Below, piece by piece: positions 19,698 through 26,493 of a DNA stretch of 64,000 nucleotides. The stretch spans positions 62,001 through 126,000 of the forward strand of contig NZ_JACHIF010000012.1 of NCBI RefSeq assembly GCF_014203045.1, given 5' to 3'. How positions within the stretch are numbered: the stretch's first letter is position 1; every line of letters begins with the position of its first letter. The DNA comes from Prosthecobacter dejongeii (GTDB taxonomy: Bacteria; Verrucomicrobiota; Verrucomicrobiia; Verrucomicrobiales; Verrucomicrobiaceae). The position numbers and the translations under genes are program-made. The notes beneath the pieces are model-generated. The model made no database searches. It saw nothing but the letters and a program-made list of their open reading frames with translations, and was not told the origin of the DNA.

Positions 19698-21002
19698 ATG
19701 ATTTTGCTAAAGCCATGTGAGAAAGGGCTGATGGCCCTGGCTATCTGCTCTTTCGCCTGGGCCGCACAGGCGGCCCCTCTCAATGATAACCTAAGTTCAT
19801 GGGAAGAACTGCCCCCCAGCGGACCTGCCACGCCAGGAAACAATGTGGGGGCGACTCTAGAGACCAGCGAACCTCTGCCGCCTGGATTCACCGCCCAAAG
19901 TTACGCCGCCACCTCCTGGTGGGGGCTGGAACTGGCCGCTGCAGACCAAGTCTGGTATGAGATCGAAACGGTCGGCAGCAGCTTCGATACCGTTTTATCT
20001 GTGTGGACCGGGGATGACTACACCAGCCCACCTCTGACCCTTGTGCACGTGAATGATGAAGCTGCGGAGGGTGGGGCCAGTCGCATCCGCTTTCTCGCCA
20101 ATCCATTCACCGTTTATAAAGTCGCTGTCGCAGGGCGTGGCGCAGACCAGCAGGGTAACATCGCCGTACGCGCTTCCGTGGCTGCCACCCCCTTTGCCCG
20201 GTTGACGGGTGCCACTTTCAGCCCAGCGCCTGTGGATGTCAGTCAAGCTGCCGCCACCCTGACTGCGACGGTGACCGTGGATGCATCCCAAGAAATCGGT
20301 TCGGGCCAGATGGTGCTCTACAATCCCACCGGTGTTCCAGTGGCCACTGCACCTTTCCGGGGTGAAACCCATCGTATCAGCGGCAATATTGCCAGTGGAA
20401 CTTACCGCATCAGTCTGACCGTCCCCCAGGGCGCCCTCCCAGGCACCTATCGCTGGAATCTTCAAATGAATGGCAGTGGTAACTTCCCCGGTGACAGCTC
20501 CTACGGCTGGGAAGCCCTCAGCCCCCTGCCCGCCGGGGCCACTCAGACCATCCAGGTCATCAATACGACCCCAGTAAATACCTACGCTCTCTGGACAGAG
20601 GCCAACCATCTCACCGGCCCAGATGCCGATCCTGAGCAAGACTTCGATGGGGATGGTCTGACCAACCTCACCGAATTCGCTCTGGGAATGAATCCCCGCC
20701 TCAATTCGCGAGCCAAGTTAGCGACCAGCGCAGGCAGCATCACTCAATTCGGTCTGCCTAACATCACGGTGGTGGGCGCCGGCCAGCAAAAGAAACTGCG
20801 GGTGGAGCACGCCCGCCGTGCAGGTGACACCACCCTCTCTTACACCGTCCAATTCAGCAGTGACCTCATCAACTGGACCAATGCCACCCAAGCTGCGACA
20901 TCCCTGGCCACCAATGGCACCTATGAAGTTGTCGCCGTCGAGGACGTCCCCTTTAACCCGGCCAAGAGTCGCCGATTCGCCCGTGTGCGACTTGTGCGCT
21001 GA
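19698..21002 (+). CDS. secreted protein with calcium-binding (TSP3-like) motif
   Basis: 434 residues. Signal peptide ending near AAQAAP. Residues about 30-160 resemble a pre-peptidase-type beta-sandwich (YEIETVGSSFDTVLSVWTG...). A central beta-rich region follows, then DADPEQDFDGDGLTNLTEFALGMNP (near residues 312-336), a thrombospondin type 3/dockerin-like calcium motif common in Verrucomicrobiota surface proteins, and a C-terminal beta domain. Likely exported and surface-associated; no catalytic residues are evident. Confidence 0.8.
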   Translation: MILLKPCEKGLMALAICSFAWAAQAAPLNDNLSSWEELPPSGPATPGNNVGATLETSEPLPPGFTAQSYAATSWWGLELAAADQVWYEIETVGSSFDTVLSVWTGDDYTSPPLTLVHVNDEAAEGGASRIRFLANPFTVYKVAVAGRGADQQGNIAVRASVAATPFARLTGATFSPAPVDVSQAAATLTATVTVDASQEIGSGQMVLYNPTGVPVATAPFRGETHRISGNIASGTYRISLTVPQGALPGTYRWNLQMNGSGNFPGDSSYGWEALSPLPAGATQTIQVINTTPVNTYALWTEANHLTGPDADPEQDFDGDGLTNLTEFALGMNPRLNSRAKLATSAGSITQFGLPNITVVGAGQQKKLRVEHARRAGDTTLSYTVQFSSDLINWTNATQAATSLATNGTYEVVAVEDVPFNPAKSRRFARVRLVR

Positions 21003-21022
21003 GGAGGTGCCCCTTTCTTTCC

Positions 21023-21673
21023 ATGCGCATCCGCAGTGTCCAGCCTGAGATTCTCGAAACGCTGGCCAGCGATGATCCAGCCGCCCGACGTGGCCGCCAG
21101 GATCTCCTGCTGGTCAATGGCATCATGGGGAATCACCGCTGGATCTCACGCATGATGCGGCGGTATTGCCAGCCCGGCTGGCAGATGACCGAATTGGGCG
21201 CTGGAGATGGTGCCTTGTCCCTCAAACTCGCACAACAAGGGCTGTGCCAGACGCATGACCTTCATGCTTTCGATCTAGCTCCCCGCCCAGCCTCCTGGCC
21301 TGCGGATGCAGCCTGGACACAGGGAGACTTGTTTGCTCAAAACCTGCCCCCATCGCAGGTGCTCATCGCCAATCTGTTCCTGCACCATTTTGAGGCGGCA
21401 CCACTTCACTTGTTAGGCAGCCGTATTGCTCCAGAGACGCAGCTCATCCTTGCGGCTGAGCCCGCGCGTTACCGCATCCACACCTTCATGGGTCGTCTTT
21501 TTTGCAGTCTAGCCCAGCTCAACTGGGTGACCCGCTACGACATGCAGGTGAGCATCCGCGCTGGTTTCCGGGGGCAGGAGCTTCCCGATTTTCTGGGGCT
21601 GGATTCTAGCTGGGAGATTTCCGTCCGGGAGACCGTATTCGGTGGCTACCGAATGATGGCGCGGCGCAAGTAG
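21023..21673 (+). CDS. class I SAM-dependent methyltransferase
   Basis: 216 residues. Motif I ELGAGDGALSLKLA starts near residue 56 and binds SAM; FDLAP and LIANLFLHHF supply the following Rossmann strands, giving a methyltransferase without recognisable substrate motifs. It starts 20 bases after the calcium-motif gene and is followed 42 bases later by the HpcH/HpaI aldolase gene, so it may belong to that small operon. The substrate is unknown. Confidence 0.75.
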   Translation: MRIRSVQPEILETLASDDPAARRGRQDLLLVNGIMGNHRWISRMMRRYCQPGWQMTELGAGDGALSLKLAQQGLCQTHDLHAFDLAPRPASWPADAAWTQGDLFAQNLPPSQVLIANLFLHHFEAAPLHLLGSRIAPETQLILAAEPARYRIHTFMGRLFCSLAQLNWVTRYDMQVSIRAGFRGQELPDFLGLDSSWEISVRETVFGGYRMMARRK

Positions 21674-21715
21674 CGCCCCGTCATTCAGGTCACCATCTTC
21701 AGACTCAACGATCCG

Positions 21716-22489
21716 ATGAGAAAATCCAAAATCCGTCAGAAGCTTGATGCCGGGCAAGTCGCCCGTGTGTGTGCCTTGGGGTCCAATATTCCTTATTACC
21801 CCCAGATGGCGGCCCACTTTGGTTACGATGCCATCTGGGTAGATGGGGAGCACCGCGTGTGGGATCCTCGTGAAGTCACCGAGCTAGTCACCCGTCATCA
21901 TTTGGCGGATATTGACTGCCTCTACCGCCCGCCCACAGTGGAAAAAACAGGCCTCTCCCGACTGCTGGAAGATGGTGTGGCTGCGCTGATGATCCCGCAG
22001 GTGAACGATGCCGAACGCGCGCGGCAACTGGTGGAAGCCACCAAGTTTCCACCCCTCGGTGACCGGGGGCTGGATGGCTCAGGCATGGATGCCGGTTTCT
22101 GGGTGCAGAAGTCTCCTGACTACATCCAGCAGCGCAATCGCGAAACCGTGCTCATCCTCCAGATCGAAACCCCAAAGGCCTTGGAAAACATGGCCGAAAT
22201 CGCCGCGCTCCCTGGTGTGGATGCCTTGTTCCTAGGGCCGGGAGATCTCTCCCTCCGCCTGGGTTGCACCGCCTCCATTCGCGATCCGCAGATCCATGAT
22301 GCCGTGAGCCGACTCGCGGCCGTGTGTAAAGCGGCTGGCAAACCCTGGGGCATGCCCGTGGGAAATATTGAAGATGCCAAAACCATCGTGGACATGGGCT
22401 GCCAGATCCTAGCCATGGGTAATGAATTCTGGGCCATTCACGATCACCTCAAAGCCCATGGAGAACAGCTCCAAAACCTCCTCGGCTGA
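21716..22489 (+). CDS. HpcH/HpaI aldolase/citrate lyase family protein
   Basis: 257 residues, the usual length. Family features: WVDGEH, YRPP, the substrate loop LMIPQV, the metal-site strand ILQIETPKAL and VDALFLGPGDLSLRLG. These class II pyruvate aldolases use a divalent metal to cleave or form 2-keto-4-hydroxy acids such as 2-keto-3-deoxy sugar acids. The next gene begins within or just after its 3' end, so the two are probably co-translated. The natural substrate is uncertain. Confidence 0.85.
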   Translation: MRKSKIRQKLDAGQVARVCALGSNIPYYPQMAAHFGYDAIWVDGEHRVWDPREVTELVTRHHLADIDCLYRPPTVEKTGLSRLLEDGVAALMIPQVNDAERARQLVEATKFPPLGDRGLDGSGMDAGFWVQKSPDYIQQRNRETVLILQIETPKALENMAEIAALPGVDALFLGPGDLSLRLGCTASIRDPQIHDAVSRLAAVCKAAGKPWGMPVGNIEDAKTIVDMGCQILAMGNEFWAIHDHLKAHGEQLQNLLG

Positions 22490-22514
22490 GCCCGTCTCCT
22501 CGGCGCTGCCGTAC

Positions 22515-22991
22515 ATGGACGTGAAACCCGTCGGTGCGGCAGATTTTTACACAGCGGTGAATGCCACGTTTCGTTTTATCGAACGAAAACTCGGCCCGGC
22601 AGGATTGCGGCGCTATTGGTTAGACCTGGGGCGTCATTATTACGCTCCCGTGACGCAACGTTGGTTAACAGGCGGTCTCGCTTCCGTGGCCTCACATTGG
22701 CGTGCTTTTTTTACCGCCGAGCCTGGAGCTGAGGTGGAAGTCCACGAAACAGATCAGGAAGTGGTGGTCGAAGTTCGGACCTGTCCGGCCATCCGTTTTC
22801 TGAGGGAGCATGGACGGGAAATCGTGCCGTGCTTTTGCCAGCACTGCTACCACGTCAACACTGCCATGGGAGAGGCTGCGGGCATCGAAATGCGTCTCAG
22901 CGGGGGAAATGGCCGCTGCACCCAGCGCTTTGCCAAAATAGGATATTTTCCTGAAGCCCAGAAAGCGGAAGACATCGCGACGGCAGGCTAA
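22515..22991 (+). CDS. cysteine-containing protein, possibly ATC-hydrolase-like
   Basis: 158 residues from ATG 22515; an in-frame ATG at 22458 would overlap the aldolase gene by 32 bases. The C-terminal half carries spaced cysteines in TCPAIRFL, VPCFCQHCYHV and GGNGRCTQRF. The pattern loosely resembles L-2-amino-thiazoline-4-carboxylate hydrolase-type proteins, but this is a weak recognition. The cysteines could equally bind metal. Its tight link to the HpcH/HpaI aldolase suggests a shared pathway. Confidence 0.6.
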   Translation: MDVKPVGAADFYTAVNATFRFIERKLGPAGLRRYWLDLGRHYYAPVTQRWLTGGLASVASHWRAFFTAEPGAEVEVHETDQEVVVEVRTCPAIRFLREHGREIVPCFCQHCYHVNTAMGEAAGIEMRLSGGNGRCTQRFAKIGYFPEAQKAEDIATAG

Positions 22992-23016
22992 TCTCCCGCC
23001 GCCGCGACACGGGAGA
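22992..23016. terminator. hairpin between convergent genes
   Basis: TCTCCCG (22992-22998) and CGGGAGA (23010-23016) form a 7-bp stem with an 11-base loop in the 28-base gap between two convergent genes. The position fits a bidirectional transcript end, but there is no strong T-tract on either side. Confidence 0.4.
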
Positions 23017-23019
23017 AGA

Positions 23020-23658
23020 TTACTTCAGCTCCTTGATGCGCAGGTTGCGGAACTTATAAGTCGCGCCCTTTTCACCGTGATGCTGGATGGCGATGACGCC
23101 GCTAGCATCGGTGGAGTCTTCAACATCCGTGGTGACCACGCCATTGACCTCGATCTTCAACTTGTTGCCCTTGCAGGTGATGCGGTAGGTATTCCAGTCG
23201 TTGCGCTTGAAGGCATCTCCGGCGCGGGCGCGGAAGGCTTCTTCGCTTTCTTTATTGCCCTTGATCGGGCTGATGAACCACATGCGGCGGCCCTCGTCAT
23301 AGAGTCCACCGGACCACTTACGCTTAGGGTCGCCATCCACTTCGGCCTGGTAACCAAACACTTTGTTCGGCTGCACATGAGCGCGGAACATGAAGCCGCT
23401 ATTGGCCTGACCTTCCGGCAGGAGGATGTCACCTTCAAAAATGAAGTCGCTGTAGGTCTTCTCCGTGACGACGAAGAATTTCTTCTCTCCCGTGAGGTGG
23501 ATCTCCCCATTCACGACCTCAATGTTGCCCCACTGATAAGCATTGCGCCAGCCGGTCATGGTCTTGCCATCAAACAGCGGGACAAAACCGTCTTCAGCGG
23601 CGACGGAGAAGGTGAAGGAACCCAAAAGGGCAGCGAGGAGGAGAAAGCGTCTTTTCAT
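23020..23658 (-). CDS. secreted DUF1080 (3-keto-disaccharide hydrolase-like) protein
   Basis: 212 residues. Signal peptide ending near FSVAAED. The start FVPLFDGKTMTGWRN is the hallmark of DUF1080, a jelly-roll domain related to concanavalin-type glucanases. Later parts fit: GEIHLTG, ANSGFMFR, WNTYRITCKGNKLKIEVNG and GVIAIQHHG. Members act on, or bind, carbohydrates outside the cell and are abundant in planctomycetes and verrucomicrobia. Start ATG 23658; the longer in-frame start would spoil the signal peptide. Confidence 0.85.
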   Translation of the reverse strand: MKRRFLLLAALLGSFTFSVAAEDGFVPLFDGKTMTGWRNAYQWGNIEVVNGEIHLTGEKKFFVVTEKTYSDFIFEGDILLPEGQANSGFMFRAHVQPNKVFGYQAEVDGDPKRKWSGGLYDEGRRMWFISPIKGNKESEEAFRARAGDAFKRNDWNTYRITCKGNKLKIEVNGVVTTDVEDSTDASGVIAIQHHGEKGATYKFRNLRIKELK

Positions 23659-23671
23659 GGTAGGACTGGGA

Positions 23672-24529
23672 TTATGGACCTTCCCGCCGCTCATGCAAAG
23701 AACGGATGTATTCATTATCTGGGATGGGTTTTGCAGGCCGTTCGGGTGTATCCAGCATTTCCTGAACCCGCTCCTGACTGCCGGCGATCAACTCGCGGAT
23801 GATTTGAGCCTCAGGCAGATTCTTCCAGTATTTCTGGGGCATCTCTGACTGCATCGCCTGCACTTTCAAACGCGCTGGGTTGAAGATGCTGCGATAGTAA
23901 GTGCGCCACAGATCATCATGCGCATCCGAGGCCGGGGCCTGACTGCGATCCATCCCTGGGGTGAAAAACAGCCGCTCACCATCCCAATGCGCACATTCAT
24001 CTGGCGTGAGGATGGACCAATCCATGCCCGCGAAACGTTTTTCAAAAAACGGGATGGCCAACCGAACGATGCGGTAAGTGGGCTCAAACCAGGCCACAAA
24101 CTGCTCCCGCCCCGTCTGTTCATCCTGACCAATAAGGCGGAAGCGAACAAAGGCATGCATCTTATGAATGTCTCGCCCGATGGCCTTGGCCCAGACCTGA
24201 CACAGGCGCGTATCAGGATCACTAGGCAGGTGCAGCAGATGCCTCTCTCCACCCAGAGTCAGACGGAATAACAAACGATACAGAATGGCCCAGCGTCTCT
24301 CATCAGTATGAGCACACACACTGGCAGCCAGAGATAAAAAATCTGGCGGAACCTTGATTTCCATCGGCACAGCGGTGGCATAAGTTCCAGGGGCTTCTTC
24401 CAGCAGTAAACCTGCCCCCTCATTCACATCTCCCCAAGTCACCTGCTCTGGCCGCACCCCCTGCCTCAGCAGCTCACGCGCCTTGCTTCGCCAGGCGGTG
24501 AAAGTGGGCTGGATGGAAGCGGTGATCAT
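23672..24529 (-). CDS. DUF4130/TIGR03915-family putative DNA-metabolism protein
   Basis: 285 residues. The family is recognised from LYRLLFRLTLGGERHLLHLPSD, the segment RDIHKMHAFVRFR, FVAWFEPTYRIVRLAIPFFEKRF and WRTYYRSIFNPARLKVQAMQSEMPQKYWKNLPEA. Family members are usually paired with a radical-SAM partner or fused to a uracil-DNA-glycosylase domain; neither is next to it here. The biochemical role is unproven. It ends 13 bases before the DUF1080 gene, in the same direction. Confidence 0.75.
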   Translation of the reverse strand: MITASIQPTFTAWRSKARELLRQGVRPEQVTWGDVNEGAGLLLEEAPGTYATAVPMEIKVPPDFLSLAASVCAHTDERRWAILYRLLFRLTLGGERHLLHLPSDPDTRLCQVWAKAIGRDIHKMHAFVRFRLIGQDEQTGREQFVAWFEPTYRIVRLAIPFFEKRFAGMDWSILTPDECAHWDGERLFFTPGMDRSQAPASDAHDDLWRTYYRSIFNPARLKVQAMQSEMPQKYWKNLPEAQIIRELIAGSQERVQEMLDTPERPAKPIPDNEYIRSLHERREGP

Positions 24530-24584
24530 GAGTCAAAAGACAACCCATTGATTTTTAGGTCGTCACTAGAATAACGCCTGAAAG

Positions 24585-25022
24585 TTATTCACTGAATGCC
24601 TCTTTCGAGCTAATAAACTGAGCAATGAACTCTTCTGGAGAAATGGGCTGCGGTTTGTATCCGCTGCCGATCAAAGGTCGAAAATGAGCATCATTCGTCA
24701 CGATAAAATCGGCATGAACGGTAATGGCACAATCCGCAAATTTATCATCATCCCGGTCTGCTGAGATAGTGCGAAAGAAAAAGGAAGGGGAAACTTGCTG
24801 TATATTTCCGACATATGAAGCGGCAAGATTGAACAACCGTTCCAACGATTGCCAGCGTGCCTGGCCAGATTGTCGAATCACTACCTCCTGATATTCCAGA
24901 AGAATGTCCGTGGAAACGGCCCAGATAAATCTGCCTCGATACCAAGCATTCAAAATGCAGGCGAAAGAGTGATCGGGATTGAGGGCCTGAAGAACCACAT
25001 TTGTATCCAACACGGCGATCAT
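24585..25022 (-). CDS. PIN-domain toxin, module 2
   Basis: 145 residues. MIAVLDTNVVLQAL carries Asp6; SADRDDDKFADCAI and DFIVTNDAHF carry the remaining acidic residues. The R-D-x-D-D-K-F signature marks the PIN group annotated as putative toxin-antitoxin PIN proteins (PIN_3 type). Its start overlaps the antitoxin stop (ATGA at 25019-25022), so the two are translationally coupled. Likely RNA-cleaving; the target is unknown. Confidence 0.8.
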   Translation of the reverse strand: MIAVLDTNVVLQALNPDHSFACILNAWYRGRFIWAVSTDILLEYQEVVIRQSGQARWQSLERLFNLAASYVGNIQQVSPSFFFRTISADRDDDKFADCAITVHADFIVTNDAHFRPLIGSGYKPQPISPEEFIAQFISSKEAFSE

Positions 25023-25258
25023 GCAACGTGCTGCTGAAGGTCTCTGCGCACTTCACTGATGACCTCATCCAAATGCTCATATTGCCCTGAAGCCCAATCT
25101 TGCGAGAACCCTTCACGCACTTCTTTCCAAAGACGATCCATTTCCAGGCGCGCAAGAAGCCGTTCAACCAACTCCAACTCTTCTGCGGGGAGTTGATCTA
25201 TCAACTTGTGCAGTTGAGGGCGTTTTTGCTCAGATACTGAAGTGACCAGATCACTCAT
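25019..25258 (-). CDS. putative antitoxin, module 2
   Basis: 79 residues, highly helical and acidic, with a central LPAEELELVERLLARLE segment that looks like a dimerising coiled coil. Size, order and the 4-base overlap with the PIN toxin identify it as the antitoxin. It differs in sequence from the antitoxins of modules 1 and 3. The upstream region is AT-rich (25259-25275), with a TATATT that could be a -10. Confidence 0.65.
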   Translation of the reverse strand: MSDLVTSVSEQKRPQLHKLIDQLPAEELELVERLLARLEMDRLWKEVREGFSQDWASGQYEHLDEVISEVRRDLQQHVA

Positions 25259-25327
25259 GATTTAAATATACTTCTTCAATCCCCGTGTGAAACCCAATTT
25301 TTGATAAGGCCATAGGGAGTACCCGCA

Positions 25328-26017
25328 TCACGCCCCAGGTGCCTTGGGCAAAGGCCACTCATGCGAATACACGGTGGGGTCTTCGATCCCGGCGAGGATG
25401 AAGGCTTCCCGGCGCTCCACGCAGGTGCCGCAGACGCCGCATTGCAGGTCTTCGCCTTTGTAGCAGCTCCAGGTTTTACCCAGGTCCACGCCGAGCTGAT
25501 GCCCCAGTTTGGTGATGGATGTTTTATCCATGTCAATGAAAGGGCGCAGCAACTCCGTGCGAGCGTAAGTGCCTTCCCGCATGGCATCGCCAATGGCTTT
25601 CATGAAGGGCTCGCGACAGTCTGGGTAAATGGCGTGATCCCCTGAATGCGCCGCGATGACGAGGGCATCCACCTTGCGAGATTCCGCGATGCCGCAGGCG
25701 ATGGCTAGCATGATGCCATTGCGGAAGGGAACCACGGTGCGTTTCATGTTTTCATCCGCGTAATGACCTTCAGGAATCTCACCACCGCTTTTGAGTAGAT
25801 CCGACTCAAAGAGGTCATTCACAAAAGGCAGGGACACCGTGTCATGCGGGATGCCCATCTGGCGGCAATGCCAGATGGCAAGGGTGATCTCCTTGTCGTT
25901 ATGCTTAGACCCGTAGTTAAAGCTCACCGCGCCTACCACTTCGTGATGCTGGCGCGCCCAGTAAAGCGCAACGGTGGAGTCTAGACCGCCGCTCAGAAGG
26001 ATGATGGCTTTAGACAT
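25328..26017 (-). CDS. queC: 7-cyano-7-deazaguanine synthase QueC
   Basis: 229 residues. The PP-loop SGGLDST (9-15) binds ATP, and the C-terminal cysteines in LQCGVCGTCVERR bind zinc. QueC converts 7-carboxy-7-deazaguanine to preQ0 on the path to queuosine in tRNA. The gene lies 12 bases after queF in one minus-strand operon headed by lhr. Other pathway genes (queD, queE, tgt, queA) are not in the window. Confidence 0.95.
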   Translation of the reverse strand: MSKAIILLSGGLDSTVALYWARQHHEVVGAVSFNYGSKHNDKEITLAIWHCRQMGIPHDTVSLPFVNDLFESDLLKSGGEIPEGHYADENMKRTVVPFRNGIMLAIACGIAESRKVDALVIAAHSGDHAIYPDCREPFMKAIGDAMREGTYARTELLRPFIDMDKTSITKLGHQLGVDLGKTWSCYKGEDLQCGVCGTCVERREAFILAGIEDPTVYSHEWPLPKAPGA

Positions 26018-26029
26018 ACGCAGAGAAAA

Positions 26030-26488
26030 TCAATGGGCTGTGCTCAGAGATGCCGCGGGCCATTCCAAGGGCACATCGCGTGTGGGATGCCGGGCCTCAC
26101 AGGTGAGCTGGATGCCTCCACGTGGGACGAATCGGCCACGGACGATGGCCTGCTTCGGCGCACAGGCTGCGACGAGATCATCCAGGATACGATTGACAAT
26201 GGCTTCGTTGAAAGATGCGTGATTGCGGTAACTGGCGAGGTAGAATTTCAATGACTTGGTCTCCACACAGCGTTCACCGGGAATGTAAAGAATCTCCACA
26301 TGAGCGGCATCCGGCTGGCCGGTCACGGGACATAGAGAGCCAAAGTCTGGGGCACTGAGATGGATGGTATAATTGCGGCCGGGAGTGCGATTCGGGAAAG
26401 TCTCCAGCGCAGCTTCATCTGGAGAAGCAGGCAGTCGGTGCTCGGAGCGGCCCAGTAGAGTGATATCGGCAGTGAGGGAGTCGGACAT
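26030..26488 (-). CDS. queF: NADPH-dependent preQ0 reductase QueF
   Basis: 152 residues, the short type I (GTP-cyclohydrolase-fold) form. SLCPVTGQPD contains the catalytic Cys and downstream Asp; ETKSLKFYLASYRNHASFNE is the QueF motif. It reduces preQ0 to preQ1. ATG 26488 starts five bases after the lhr stop; a TTG at 26497 is a less likely start. Adjacent to queC, giving consecutive pathway steps. Confidence 0.93.
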   Translation of the reverse strand: MSDSLTADITLLGRSEHRLPASPDEAALETFPNRTPGRNYTIHLSAPDFGSLCPVTGQPDAAHVEILYIPGERCVETKSLKFYLASYRNHASFNEAIVNRILDDLVAACAPKQAIVRGRFVPRGGIQLTCEARHPTRDVPLEWPAASLSTAH

Positions 26489-26493
26489 GAGGC

